From positions 6,412,001-6,476,000 of the forward strand of contig NZ_CP139247.1 of the NCBI RefSeq assembly GCF_034087045.1: a stretch of DNA of 64,000 bases, in the 5' to 3' direction. The notes under the pieces were generated by a model that was not told the DNA's origin, did no database searches, and saw only the letters and a list, made by a program, of their open reading frames with translations. Position 1 is the stretch's first letter; each line of letters begins with the position of its first letter. Both the position numbers and the translations under genes were made by a program. The stretch comes from Chitinophaga sancti. GTDB lineage: Bacteria; Bacteroidota; Bacteroidia; Chitinophagales; Chitinophagaceae. Positions 38,218 to 47,183 of the stretch are shown here, one piece after another.

Positions 38218-39330
38218 TTACCCCTTAGTCAAACCCCCAATCACCTTATCCACTTCCTCTTCCGTATTAAAGCTATGCAATACAATACGCAGCCTTTCCT
38301 TTCCTTTGGGCACAGTAGGATGTAAAATGGGCCGGATATCCAATCCTTCTCCCTGAAGTCGCGCCGCTAATTCCCTCGTAGCCGTATTTCCAGGGGTCAA
38401 AACAACCTGAATAGGCGTTTCACCTGGCAATGTATCCAGCGCCGCCACTCCCTTCCGGAATCGGGCAATTAATGCCGCCAGGTGAGTTCTGGCTTCCTGC
38501 ATATAAGGAAACAATTCATAACTGGCCATGATTGCTGCCATCGCAGTAGGTGGCAGGGCCGTGGTATATATAAATGAGCGGGAAAAATTGATAAGATAAT
38601 CACGTAAATGACTTGAACCCAACACAACGGCACCATGACATCCTACAGCCTTGCCAAATGTATGTACCCTGGCAAAACATTGTGCCTGCAATTCCAGGTG
38701 CTGTACAAGGCCCTCACCTTTTGTACCGACTACTCCCGTGGCATGGGCTTCGTCTACAATGATGTGGGCGCCTGCCCTTTCACAAATGGCCGCGATGGCA
38801 GATAAAGGGGCAAAGTCTCCATCCATGGAATACACAGACTCTACTGCCACGAAGATATTGCCCGTGGCGTTGGAGAGTTTCTTTTCAAGATCAATAGTAT
38901 CATTGTGCAGGAAAGAAAATGCCTGCGCTTTGGAAAGCCGGATGCCATCACGGATACTGGCATGGATAAGAGAGTCGTAAATGATCGTATCTCCTTTTTG
39001 GGGTACAGCGCTGAATAATCCAAGATTCGCATCGTAACCTGAGTTATAAATTAACCCGGCGGCACTTTGATGAAAACCGGCCAACATAATTTCCGTTTCT
39101 TCTACCCAGGGGTAATTGCCTGCCAGTAAACGGGAGCCGGTACTGCCGTGGGCGAAAGGTCGTGCGGCAAGGAGACTATGTACGGCTTCCTGCATGGCCA
39201 TGCTCTTTGCCAGGCCAAGGTAATCGTTGGAACAAAAGTCTACCATACCGGGTGCCGGCAGGCTTAACTGCCGGAGGGCGTGCTGTTCTTTGCGTGCTGC
39301 TAGTTGCGCTAAAAGAAAATCTTCTTTCAT
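38218..39330 (-). CDS. bioF: 8-amino-7-oxononanoate synthase
   Basis: 370 residues, usual size for the alpha-oxoamine synthase family, which condenses pimeloyl-ACP/CoA with L-alanine in biotin synthesis. It is a fold-type I PLP enzyme. CSNDYLGL (33-40), HGSTGSRLLAG (61-71), DEAHATGVVG (193-202, Asp193 and His196 contacting PLP) and HTFGKAVG with Lys227 as the internal aldimine lysine are all in place. No other biotin gene is adjacent. Closely related enzymes (2-amino-3-ketobutyrate CoA ligase, serine palmitoyltransferase) are alternatives, but the short length and motif set favour BioF. It is transcribed divergently from miaE with only 35 bp between start codons. Confidence 0.85.
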   Translation of the reverse strand: MKEDFLLAQLAARKEQHALRQLSLPAPGMVDFCSNDYLGLAKSMAMQEAVHSLLAARPFAHGSTGSRLLAGNYPWVEETEIMLAGFHQSAAGLIYNSGYDANLGLFSAVPQKGDTIIYDSLIHASIRDGIRLSKAQAFSFLHNDTIDLEKKLSNATGNIFVAVESVYSMDGDFAPLSAIAAICERAGAHIIVDEAHATGVVGTKGEGLVQHLELQAQCFARVHTFGKAVGCHGAVVLGSSHLRDYLINFSRSFIYTTALPPTAMAAIMASYELFPYMQEARTHLAALIARFRKGVAALDTLPGETPIQVVLTPGNTATRELAARLQGEGLDIRPILHPTVPKGKERLRIVLHSFNTEEEVDKVIGGLTKG

Positions 39331-39334
39331 CTTT

Positions 39335-39352
39335 CAAAGCTAAGTAACTTTG
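39335..39352. promoter_or_regulatory. Overlapping divergent -7 elements of bioF and miaE
   Basis: TAGCTTTG on the minus strand (39335-39342) lies 4 nt from the bioF ATG. TAACTTTG on the plus strand (39345-39352) lies 13 nt from the miaE ATG. Both fit TAnnTTTG. Neither has a clear TTTG box at -33, so strength is uncertain. The bioF message would be leaderless or nearly so. Confidence 0.5.
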
Positions 39353-39365
39353 TGGACGATAATTA

Positions 39366-39983
39366 ATGAAAAGCAACTTAACGCGCATGAGTAAAGTATC
39401 TATCCTTGGACTTCATCTTCCTTCTGACCCACGTTGGGTAAACCTGGCCGCTATTTCCCTGGAAGAAGTATTGACAGACCATGCTTTTTGTGAGCAAAAA
39501 GCTGCAACTTCCTGTATCTCTTTGATTCAGCGTTATCCGCACAGAGATAGACTGGTACAGGAACTGGCGCCGATCGTGACTGAAGAGTGGGGACATTTCC
39601 GGCAGGTACTGGCAGAGATGAAAAAGAGAGGGTTTCAGTTGGGGAAACAACGAAAAGATCTATACGTAAATGCGTTGATGCTGCATCAGAATAAAGGGGG
39701 TGATCCGGATACGGTGTTCCTGGATCGGTTGCTGACTTTTGCGCTGATTGAGGCAAGGAGTTGTGAGCGGTTTAGATTATTAAGTGAAGAGCTGGAAGAT
39801 GAATACCTCCGTGAGTTTTACCGGAAATTTATGATTTCTGAAGCAGGACATTACCGGTTGTTTATCGACCTGGCAAATGAGTATTTACCGGAAGAGAAGG
39901 TAAGAGCGCGCTGGCAGGAATGGCTGACGATTGAGGCGGATATAATGGATAAAATGGAAGTGAGGGGAGATAGGATTCATTAG
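39366..39983 (+). CDS. miaE: tRNA 2-methylthio-N6-isopentenyladenosine-37 hydroxylase
   Basis: 205 residues, a ferritin-like diiron protein that hydroxylates the isopentenyl side chain of ms2i6A37 in tRNA. Iron ligands are visible as E-x2-H-type pairs: ELAPIVTEEWGHF (Glu73/74, His77) and ISEAGHYRLF (Glu159, His162), plus Glu43 in CEQKAA and Glu129 in LIEARSCERF. A second possible start is Met8 (39387), which begins the conserved region. Divergent from bioF; convergent with the patatin gene, with a shared terminator between. Confidence 0.88.
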   Translation: MKSNLTRMSKVSILGLHLPSDPRWVNLAAISLEEVLTDHAFCEQKAATSCISLIQRYPHRDRLVQELAPIVTEEWGHFRQVLAEMKKRGFQLGKQRKDLYVNALMLHQNKGGDPDTVFLDRLLTFALIEARSCERFRLLSEELEDEYLREFYRKFMISEAGHYRLFIDLANEYLPEEKVRARWQEWLTIEADIMDKMEVRGDRIH

Positions 39984-40069
39984 AAGCAGACTTTCATTAT
40001 CCTACATGGTTCATCATTGAAACCAATACTGAAACCAGCGGGACAGCATCTATACAAGTAATTATTCAC

Positions 40070-40098
40070 AGGCTTCAATGGTGGTTCCATTGAAGCCT
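40070..40098. terminator. Terminator between convergent miaE and patatin gene
   Basis: A 12-bp perfect stem (40070-40081 with 40087-40098) and a 5-nt loop, followed on the plus strand by a T-rich run. It ends miaE and may act in both directions. Confidence 0.75.
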
Positions 40099-40108
40099 TC
40101 TTTATAGC

Positions 40109-42349
40109 TTAAAAATTAAACCCAATATTTACATAAAAACGTAACCGGCCATCCTGATCGCAATACATCATCGTGCCTTCTATCGGGCCCATGAATGTAG
40201 AATAGCCAGCTGATATGCCATACCCACTCAGGTATTTAAATTTCGTTTCCACATCCCCCATAAAATCATACACTGCTGCACCAACCCTTGGCGTGGTGAA
40301 GATATTCCGTGCCACTTCATACTGATACGCCAATTGTAATGTAGCGGCAGAAGATGTACTCACCTCACCTTCCAATATCCCTACAAACGGCAACTGGTTG
40401 CGCAGTACATTGTTCAATCCCCCAATCTGGAAAGCATTGATAGGACCTTGTTTGTGATTGAAGTTCACACCGCCACCGGCCTGAATCTGCAAAGCTCCTT
40501 TATATCCAAATGGAATATGATATTTTGCCTGCAACAAAGCCCGCTGATAATCGGCAAAGTTGATATTGGTAGAATCCAGTGATTGCTGCACCCCATCACG
40601 ATACACCCTGAAACCCGGGTTTTCATTATAGATCCAGCCTGCTTCAAACTGCAGATCGATCCCTTTGCGTGAGTAGATCTTCCTATCGAGCGAGTTCATA
40701 CCGATATAAAAATAGCTGTTTAACTGTGTGCTGTTTCCACGTATTTCCTGCTCATCTGCATAGCGGGGGTTCAGGTTCAAGAACTCCCAACGGGTACCTA
40801 TCCCCATGGCCATCATACTATTCAATGTCCATTGAAAATGTATATCGGTGTTTAAGTATTTACTATGATAATCCTGTTTTGCTTTCAGGTTTTCATACTG
40901 TGTCATCGAGTTATCTTCGAAGTAAAAACCAAGGCCTACACCGAAGTTCCTGTCATGACCGGTATATTTAAAGTACTCTGCCTGCACACGCGGATTTTCG
41001 CTGATAGCCACGGTCACAAATGCACGGGAGTTAGGTATGATAAAGTTGCGTTGTGTAACATTGACGATCGCGCTGGCATTTGTAAAGCTATTATAACTAA
41101 GTGCGAATTTTACATACGTGAGCGGATTCTCTTCCACATTTACGTTCATGATGGTCTGGCGCTTGCTATCCGGTATGAGGTCGTATGTGATCATTTTATA
41201 GAATCGGGTACCAAATACATTCAGCACGGCTTCTTTGATATGCTGGGAAGTGTAGCAGCCACCGGTTTTGAGCCCAAGGCGTCCCAGGAAAAATTTCTCA
41301 TCTGAATGCTTGAGACCATTTATACGAATTTCAGTCAGTTCAATATCAGCGGTAAAAGGTAAACGGTTCTTTTCGAAAGGGGGCAATGGATAGATGGCCT
41401 GTAGTGAATCGGCCAGGTGCTTGAACACGGGGTACATCTCTCTGCCCCTGCGCTTACCTATTTCTATGATAGAATCAACGCTGCCAAAGCTGGCGGCGCT
41501 GTAGTTTTCCAGTTTATGCTGAATGAAGATGTCGCAGAGTTGTCGTTCATCTTTGAAGTCGTCGGCGTCTTTGTAGAAACCGAGTTGCTGGATCACATCC
41601 AGCGGTGTTTGCAACTGATCTGATTTGCGAAGACCTTCTGATACGTTGGACCCGATCACAATGTCGGCCCCCATTTCCTTGGCGGTGATAACCGGGAAGT
41701 TGCGGACTACACCGCCATCGACCAACTTACGATCACCTATAGTGATTGCTGTAAAGATAGAAGGAATGGCCATACTGGCACGGATAGCAGTGACGATATC
41801 GCCGGTATCGAGAGTGACGATGGCTCCATTGGACACATCGGTGGCGATACATTTAAAAGGAATATTGAATTTGGAGAAATCCCTCACACCATTGGCAGGC
41901 CAGCACATACGAGCAAGCTCTAGCCAGAGCTGTTCACCGGAAATTACGCCGGAGGCTAGTTTGGGTTTGCCAAATTCAAAGGGGATTTCGATGATATATT
42001 TATTATACTCTTTCTTTTCTTCGTAAGAGATGTCGGTGAGCACGGGTTGGTTGGTAAAAAGGTTGTTCCAGTCGAGTTCCCTGGCCATTCTTTCTATGTC
42101 GGAACCGGAGTAGCCCATGGAATAGAGGGCACCAACGATGCTCCCCATACTGGTGCCGGTGAGGTAGTCTACTTTCAGTCCGGCGCTGTCAAGGGCTTCG
42201 AGAATACCGATGTGAGCCAGGCCTTTGGCGCCTCCACCGCTGAGGGTCACTCCTATTTTGGGACGGCCGGTCCCCGGCTGCTGTGCAAACATGACAGCAG
42301 GAAATAAAATGATCCCTAACCAACAAACAAATACCCTTCTGAAACGCAT
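40109..42349 (-). CDS. Patatin-like phospholipase with C-terminal outer-membrane beta-barrel
   Basis: 746 residues from the ATG at 42349, chosen because it opens a clean signal peptide (MRFRRVFVCW... ending near AQQ); the frame is open for 59 more codons upstream but that stretch is not protein-like. The patatin domain has the oxyanion loop SGGGAKG (37-43), GTSMGS with Ser67 as nucleophile, and DGGVVRNF with the catalytic Asp near 208. The second half is rich in alternating aromatic/polar strands and ends in Phe (NIGFNF), like Omp85/BamA-type surface antigen barrels. It is probably exposed at, or translocated across, the outer membrane as a lipid acyl hydrolase, similar in layout to PlpD-type proteins. 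Confidence 0.88.
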   Translation of the reverse strand: MRFRRVFVCWLGIILFPAVMFAQQPGTGRPKIGVTLSGGGAKGLAHIGILEALDSAGLKVDYLTGTSMGSIVGALYSMGYSGSDIERMARELDWNNLFTNQPVLTDISYEEKKEYNKYIIEIPFEFGKPKLASGVISGEQLWLELARMCWPANGVRDFSKFNIPFKCIATDVSNGAIVTLDTGDIVTAIRASMAIPSIFTAITIGDRKLVDGGVVRNFPVITAKEMGADIVIGSNVSEGLRKSDQLQTPLDVIQQLGFYKDADDFKDERQLCDIFIQHKLENYSAASFGSVDSIIEIGKRRGREMYPVFKHLADSLQAIYPLPPFEKNRLPFTADIELTEIRINGLKHSDEKFFLGRLGLKTGGCYTSQHIKEAVLNVFGTRFYKMITYDLIPDSKRQTIMNVNVEENPLTYVKFALSYNSFTNASAIVNVTQRNFIIPNSRAFVTVAISENPRVQAEYFKYTGHDRNFGVGLGFYFEDNSMTQYENLKAKQDYHSKYLNTDIHFQWTLNSMMAMGIGTRWEFLNLNPRYADEQEIRGNSTQLNSYFYIGMNSLDRKIYSRKGIDLQFEAGWIYNENPGFRVYRDGVQQSLDSTNINFADYQRALLQAKYHIPFGYKGALQIQAGGGVNFNHKQGPINAFQIGGLNNVLRNQLPFVGILEGEVSTSSAATLQLAYQYEVARNIFTTPRVGAAVYDFMGDVETKFKYLSGYGISAGYSTFMGPIEGTMMYCDQDGRLRFYVNIGFNF

Positions 42350-42575
42350 ATATCTAGACTGTAAGTTCCCTGATTTGACCCGAAGGTAGCAGAATAAGTT
42401 TAAAAAATGAGTTTTCCCGCAATGACCTGTAGCAGGCATAGGGAGACTCAATTTTATCCAAAATCTACGGTTTAACTGCCTCTTCAAAAAATATAATATT
42501 TGCGTTTTTTTTATTATTTTATACAACTATTTGTAGCATTTCAAACTATTAGGACTACCTTATATTTCCACAAGT

Positions 42576-44060
42576 ATGATAAAAAACACGACCGCGCACA
42601 ACATCTGGCAGGTGATCCTGGCTTCTTCGGCTGGCACGCTGATAGAATGGTATGATTTCTACATCTTTGGCAGTTTGTCTGCTATAATTGCTGAAAAGTT
42701 TTTCCCGCCCAGCAATCCTGATCTTGCTTACATCATGACACTGGCCACTTTTGCAGTGGGGTTTGTGGTCAGGCCTTTTGGCGCGATTGTGTTCGGGAGA
42801 TTGGGGGATATTGTCGGGAGGAAGTATACTTTTTTACTTACCCTGCTCATCATGGGCGGGTCTACTTTTGCTATTGGCCTGGTACCGGGTTATGGTACGA
42901 TAGGCTTACTGGCACCGGTTATTGTATTGATATTACGGCTATTACAGGGATTGGCGCTGGGTGGAGAATATGGAGGTGCTGCAACTTATGTGGCAGAGCA
43001 TTCGTCACATGACAAGCGCGGGTATTATACAAGTTTTATACAGACGACGGCTACGTTGGGATTGTTTGTATCGCTGGCGGTGATCCTGATTACCAGGAGT
43101 AGTATGACGACCGATCAGTTCAATGACTGGGGATGGCGGGTGCCGTTCTGGTTGTCGGTGTTGCTGGTGTTGATGTCTTATTATATCAGGATCCGGTTGC
43201 AGGAGTCGCCGGAGTTTGCGCAGTTGAAAGCGGAGGGAAAGACAGCGAAGAACCCGATAAAAGAGAGTTTTGGAAAGAAAGAGAATTTGAAAGTAGTGTT
43301 GCTGGCGTTGTTTGGAGCGGCCATGGGGCAAGGGGTGATCTGGTATACGGGGCAGTTTTATGCTTTGTCGTTTTTGCAAAAGACGATGAATATTGAATTC
43401 GTGCAATCTAATATAATAATAGCGGTGGCGCTGGTGTTGGGAACGCCGTTCTTTATTTATTTCGGATGGTTGTCGGATAAGATCGGGCGAAAGAAAATTA
43501 TGATGGCGGGGATGTTGGTAGCGGCGCTGGCGTATTATCCCATATATGCAAGGATGGATCAGATTGGGAATATTGGTTTGAAGACGGAGGAGAAGGCGAA
43601 GTATACGATAGAGAATACAATGACGAGGAATGAACAGATGCAGAATGTGGAGAAGACCGTGAAGACGAGGGTGTATGATGATGAGACGAAGGTGAAGGAG
43701 ACGGTGGTGAATACAGATGGGAAAGAGGAGAAGAAGACGGAGGTGATAGTAGGTACAAGTGGGTTGATACAATTGGTATTGCTGGTATGGGTGCAGGTGT
43801 TATTTGTGACGATGGTGTATGGGCCGATAGCGGCGTTTTTGGTGGAGTTGTTTCCGGCGAGGATCAGGTATACTTCGATGAGTTTGCCTTATCATTTGGG
43901 GAATGGGGTGTTTGGAGGGTTGTTGCCTACAGTGGCGACGATATTGGTGACACAGACGCATCATCATTTGGCGGGGTTGGTGTATCCGATTGCGGTGGCG
44001 GTGATTTGTTTTGTGATTGGGATGGTGTTTATTAAGGAAGATATGATATCTAAGGAATAG
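42576..44060 (+). CDS. MFS transporter, metabolite:H+ symporter (MHS) family
   Basis: 494 residues, about 12 membrane segments. GTLIEWYDFYIFG (20-32), RPFGAIVFGRLGDIVGRK (66-83) and RLLQGLALGGEYGGA (121-135) are the MHS hallmarks (ProP, KgtP, ShiA group). The substrate (dicarboxylate, osmolyte or aromatic acid) cannot be fixed. Unusual is a charged insert of about 65 residues (327-392, rich in Lys, Glu and Thr) between the predicted eighth and ninth helices, where related proteins have a short loop. The 3' third of the gene is strongly G-rich on the coding strand with heavy use of GCG, GGG and AGG codons, unlike its neighbours. Two terminators follow. Confidence 0.88.
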   Translation: MIKNTTAHNIWQVILASSAGTLIEWYDFYIFGSLSAIIAEKFFPPSNPDLAYIMTLATFAVGFVVRPFGAIVFGRLGDIVGRKYTFLLTLLIMGGSTFAIGLVPGYGTIGLLAPVIVLILRLLQGLALGGEYGGAATYVAEHSSHDKRGYYTSFIQTTATLGLFVSLAVILITRSSMTTDQFNDWGWRVPFWLSVLLVLMSYYIRIRLQESPEFAQLKAEGKTAKNPIKESFGKKENLKVVLLALFGAAMGQGVIWYTGQFYALSFLQKTMNIEFVQSNIIIAVALVLGTPFFIYFGWLSDKIGRKKIMMAGMLVAALAYYPIYARMDQIGNIGLKTEEKAKYTIENTMTRNEQMQNVEKTVKTRVYDDETKVKETVVNTDGKEEKKTEVIVGTSGLIQLVLLVWVQVLFVTMVYGPIAAFLVELFPARIRYTSMSLPYHLGNGVFGGLLPTVATILVTQTHHHLAGLVYPIAVAVICFVIGMVFIKEDMISKE

Positions 44061-44063
44061 GGT

Positions 44064-44102
44064 AAAATCCGGAAGAATTGCTGCGCAACTCTTCCGGATT
44101 TT
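44064..44102 (+). terminator. Terminator 1 after the MHS transporter
   Basis: A 13-bp perfect stem (44064-44076 with 44090-44102), starting 4 nt after the stop codon. The stem begins AAAA and ends TTTT, so it can work in both directions. Confidence 0.75.
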
Positions 44103-44109
44103 AGTGGAG

Positions 44110-44145
44110 GCGGTTGCGGACCTGGTGGTCCGCAACCGCTTTTTA
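44110..44145 (+). terminator. Terminator 2 after the MHS transporter
   Basis: An 11-bp GC-rich perfect stem (44110-44120 with 44129-44139) and an 8-nt loop, followed by TTTTTATT. The right arm plus the T tract also forms the start of the 75-bp tandem repeat. Confidence 0.8.
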
Positions 44146-44290
44146 TTGAAGGAATTTAGCTGCGATGGTGATGGATCTGACGAATCGCAACCACTTTTTT
44201 ATTTCCGCAACCGCTTTTTATTGAAGGAATTTAATTGCGATGGTGTTGGATCTGACGAATCGAAACCACTTTTTTATTTCCGCAACCGCT
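44130..44290. repeat. 75-bp tandem repeat in the convergent transporter/GSCFA gap
   Basis: Units start at 44130, 44205 and 44280 (the last only 11 bp). Each begins CCGCAACCGCTTTTTATT, the right arm and T tract of the preceding terminator. The two full units differ at only a few positions. The block ends exactly at the GSCFA gene stop codon. Confidence 0.9.
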
Positions 44291-45267
44291 TATGATAGTT
44301 GTGAGGTGAAGCTGTCTGATAAACTTTGCAGCGGCAAAGAAGGATGCTCTTTTATGAGTTGTTCCACCTTATTTAAATAAGTTTTTACAAACTGCTGATG
44401 CTGTTTTCCTTCCGGGTTAAATGGCCGATGCGCAGCTGCACGATTTAAGTCAGTGATCTGATTGAATAAGGTCTTATCAGCAAGTCCGGCATTGATGAAA
44501 TGTTCCCATACATAATCTATCGCCATTTCGTTGGGGTGTACAAGATCCTCTTTATAAAACCGGTAATCCCGCAAATCATCTACGACCAGCTCATACGCAG
44601 GAAAATAAAACAGGCGGTCGAACTTATTGACCATATGATGTACAGCCTGTAAGAGGATGGCCTTGCTCAGGTTATTCTCCACTACCCCATCTCTTACATA
44701 TCTTACAGGACTTATTGTAAACAGGATCTTTACTTTTCTATTTCTGAAAAACAACCGGTGCATTGCATTGTCCAGGGCAGAGATGATATCCTGTGCAGAC
44801 AGCATTTTCTTATAAAAAGCTGATGCAGGTACTTTATGACAATTGCCTACTACCTTTCCGTTTTCCTGTAAGGTGTAGGTATGGGCAGAACCTAAGGTGA
44901 TCATTAACCAATCTGCCTCTTCCAGTCTTTTGACAGCAGCTTCCTGTTGGGCATTGATCCCTGCCAGTACGGTCTGAGGGTTCAATCCCGAAAAACGGCT
45001 GTGGTGATCCCAGCTATGCCAAAGGTCACCCTGCTGGAATAGATCTTCCTGCGTATAAACTTTGTTATCCAAGTAGCTGTGAATCGACTGGGTAATGCTG
45101 ATTGGATTGTACAAAATACCATGCGGATTGACCAGCGCATCAAAGTAATGCCCCTGCAACCGCCCTCCTATCTCTTCTGCGAAGCAGGACCCCATTAGCA
45201 ATAAGCGATCTGCGTATTGCAATGGTGAGGAAAAAGGCGTAACCGGAAATGTAAGGCGAAAGTTCAT
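44290..45267 (-). CDS. GSCFA domain-containing protein
   Basis: 325 residues. The family-naming motif GSCFAEEIG is at 27-35, followed by NPHGILYNP (47-55) and, near the C-terminus, DLVHPNEMAIDYVWEHF. These resemble the Gly-Ser, Asn and Asp/His blocks of SGNH-type hydrolases, so an esterase-like activity is likely, but I know of no defined substrate. It starts 2 bp downstream of the HMG-CoA-lyase-like gene and is surely co-transcribed. Confidence 0.88.
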   Translation of the reverse strand: MNFRLTFPVTPFSSPLQYADRLLLMGSCFAEEIGGRLQGHYFDALVNPHGILYNPISITQSIHSYLDNKVYTQEDLFQQGDLWHSWDHHSRFSGLNPQTVLAGINAQQEAAVKRLEEADWLMITLGSAHTYTLQENGKVVGNCHKVPASAFYKKMLSAQDIISALDNAMHRLFFRNRKVKILFTISPVRYVRDGVVENNLSKAILLQAVHHMVNKFDRLFYFPAYELVVDDLRDYRFYKEDLVHPNEMAIDYVWEHFINAGLADKTLFNQITDLNRAAAHRPFNPEGKQHQQFVKTYLNKVEQLIKEHPSLPLQSLSDSFTSQLS

Positions 45268-45269
45268 GA

Positions 45270-46115
45270 CTAATAAAAAATACTGTCTGCTATCTGCTGG
45301 GCGGTGCGCAAAGCCTCCATATCCAGGTGTAAGGGCTCGTGCTGCTGCAGGCAGAATTCCAGCAGGCGCTCTGTGGCGAGGTTGCCTACCAGTTCATCTT
45401 TTGCCATCGGACAGCCGCCGATCCCTTTGATAGCACTATCAAATCTGCGACACCCTTCTGCGTAAGCAGCGGCCACCTTCTCCTCCCAGTTGTGGGGAGC
45501 AGAATGGAAATGCGCACCGAATTCCACGACAGGGTATGCTTTTATTAATGTAGAAAAGAGCTTTGTAATGATATCAGGTGTAGCTACCCCTACCGTATCT
45601 GCCAGTGAAATAGTAACGATGTCCATTTCTACCAGTTTCTCTACCCATTCCAGGGCTATCGCTGCATCGTACGGGTCTCCATAGGGATTGCCAAAACCCA
45701 TGGAAATGTAGATGACCAGTTGTTTGCTGTTTTTGATACAGAGCTCCTGCATGGTATCTACGAGTTCCAGTGAATCGGCAATCGTATTGTTTGTATTACG
45801 TAGCTGAAAGGTTTCTGAGATGGAAAACGGGTATCCCAGGTAAGCGATTTCTTCATGCACCACGGCTTCTTCTGCCCCCCGCTGGTTTGCCACAATAGCC
45901 AGGAGCCGGCTTTTAGTACCGGACAGGTCTAGTTTTGACAGCACTTGTTTTGTATCGGCCATTTGTGGGATGGCTTTGGGAGATACAAAGCTGCCAAAGT
46001 CTATTGTGTTAAAACCGACGCGTAGCAAGGAGTTCAGGTACTTCACCTTATCGGAGGTGTCGATGGCCCGGTGCCAACCTTGCATTGCGTCGCGGGGACA
46101 TTCAATGAGTTTCAT
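45270..46115 (-). CDS. Hydroxymethylglutaryl-CoA lyase family protein
   Basis: 281 residues, a TIM-barrel DRE metallolyase. The N-terminus ECPRDAMQG matches the RDG-Q metal/catalytic loop; GAHFHS (metal histidines) and GGCPMAKDELVGN (catalytic Cys loop) are near 195-245. The likely reaction is cleavage of HMG-CoA to acetyl-CoA and acetoacetate in leucine breakdown; other acyl-CoA lyases of this family cannot be excluded. First gene of a two-gene unit with the GSCFA protein. Confidence 0.88.
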   Translation of the reverse strand: MKLIECPRDAMQGWHRAIDTSDKVKYLNSLLRVGFNTIDFGSFVSPKAIPQMADTKQVLSKLDLSGTKSRLLAIVANQRGAEEAVVHEEIAYLGYPFSISETFQLRNTNNTIADSLELVDTMQELCIKNSKQLVIYISMGFGNPYGDPYDAAIALEWVEKLVEMDIVTISLADTVGVATPDIITKLFSTLIKAYPVVEFGAHFHSAPHNWEEKVAAAYAEGCRRFDSAIKGIGGCPMAKDELVGNLATERLLEFCLQQHEPLHLDMEALRTAQQIADSIFY

Positions 46116-46139
46116 GGTGGATGATTTTAGAAAGTAAGT

Positions 46140-46410
46140 TTAGATCCCTCGCTGCTTCATCGCTTCTTATAGGATAATCCCTGCTGCCACGGTGGATGTT
46201 GCTTAAAGGGAGTTAGATCCCTCGCTGCTTCATCGCTTCGTACAGGATAATCCCTGCTGCCACGGTGGATGTTGCTTAAAGGGAGTTAGATCCCTCGCTG
46301 CTTCATCGCCTCATACAGGATAATACCTGCTGCCACGGTGGATGTTGCTTAAAAGAAATTAGATCCCCCGCTGCTTCATCGCTTCGTAAAGGATAATTCC
46401 TGCAGCCACT
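46140..46410 (-). repeat. 73-bp tandem repeat made of copies of the rlmB 3' end
   Basis: Units start at 46140, 46213, 46286 and 46359. The last overlaps the real 3' end of the rRNA methyltransferase gene. Each carries about 51 bp equivalent to the final codons (VAAGIILYEAMKQRGI-stop) plus a 22-bp spacer. The outer three units are non-coding echoes lying after the stop codon. Confidence 0.95.
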
Positions 46411-47162
46411 GATACATTAAAAGATTCAAAATTACCACTCATCGGAATGCGGAACTGTACGTCCGTCGCCTTCAGCAGAGCTGGATAAACGCCCTGATCT
46501 TCCGATCCCATGATCACCGCCACCGGTTCATTCAAAGGCAGGTCAAACAATTTGGCTTCGGCTTCCATTTCGCTGGCGACTACCTTAATACCATTCAGGT
46601 GTAGGGTATCTATTGCTTTCAGGAGACTATTTACACGGCAGACGGAGATTTTCTCCAGTGCACCGGCAGATGATTTGATGGCTTCTTCGTTGAGTGCAGC
46701 AATACCTTTATCTGGAATAATAATAGCCTGTGCCCCGCAACATACCGCGCTACGGGCAATGGCACCGATATTTCTGACATCAGTGATGCCGTCCAGGATA
46801 AGGAACAGCGGAGTCTCGCCTGCGTCAGTGACGTGAGAGATTACATCCTGCAGGTCAAGGTAACTGATTTGGCCTGTAATGGCAATACACCCCTGGTGAT
46901 TAGCCTGGGTAAGGCCATTCAGCTTTTCCATCGGTACCATGTTGATGGGAATGTTATACTGAGTAGCCAGACTTCTGATCTGGGGGATAATATCTCCCGT
47001 GGCTGTGCGTAACAGGTAAATGCGCTCGATGGCTTTCCCGGCCTGAATGGCCTCTACTAACGGCTGACGCCCTATTACCATGGACGAGGCCTTTGGCCTG
47101 GGCGCATGTTGTCTGGGCGAATGCTGCCGAAAACCGGCAGACTTATGTCTTCTATGTTCCAT
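46359..47162 (-). CDS. rlmB: 23S rRNA (guanosine-2'-O-)-methyltransferase, TrmH/SpoU family
   Basis: 267 residues. A basic N-terminal tail (1-26) precedes the L30e-like RNA-binding domain (MVIGRQPLVEAIQAG). The SPOUT knot shows motif 1 NIGAIARSA, motif 2 IMGSEDQGVYP and motif 3 SFNVSVAAGIILYE, the SAM-binding set of RlmB/TrmH. RlmB methylates G2251 of 23S rRNA in E. coli; assignment to that exact site is by family. TATCTTTG (47168-47175) lies 5 nt upstream of the ATG. Its 3' end has been copied three times downstream. Confidence 0.88.
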   Translation of the reverse strand: MEHRRHKSAGFRQHSPRQHAPRPKASSMVIGRQPLVEAIQAGKAIERIYLLRTATGDIIPQIRSLATQYNIPINMVPMEKLNGLTQANHQGCIAITGQISYLDLQDVISHVTDAGETPLFLILDGITDVRNIGAIARSAVCCGAQAIIIPDKGIAALNEEAIKSSAGALEKISVCRVNSLLKAIDTLHLNGIKVVASEMEAEAKLFDLPLNEPVAVIMGSEDQGVYPALLKATDVQFRIPMSGNFESFNVSVAAGIILYEAMKQRGI

Positions 47163-47167
47163 TGCCG

Positions 47168-47175
47168 CAAAGATA
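47168..47175 (-). promoter_or_regulatory. -7 promoter element of rlmB
   Basis: TATCTTTG on the minus strand fits TAnnTTTG and lies 5 nt from the ATG. No matching TTTG box is seen at -33. If used, the transcript would be leaderless. Confidence 0.45.
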
Positions 47176-47183
47176 AAGATTTA

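Noticed and set aside
43005..43772. Long minus-strand open frame (255 codons) opposite the transporter gene
   Set aside because: It is the antisense shadow of a G-rich coding strand; the translation is a low-complexity mix of His, Arg, Leu and Pro, while the plus strand encodes a clear transporter.
46140..46410. Regular 73-bp repeats resembling a CRISPR array
   Set aside because: Units are nearly identical over their whole length with no variable spacers, they include the end of a gene, and no cas genes are present.
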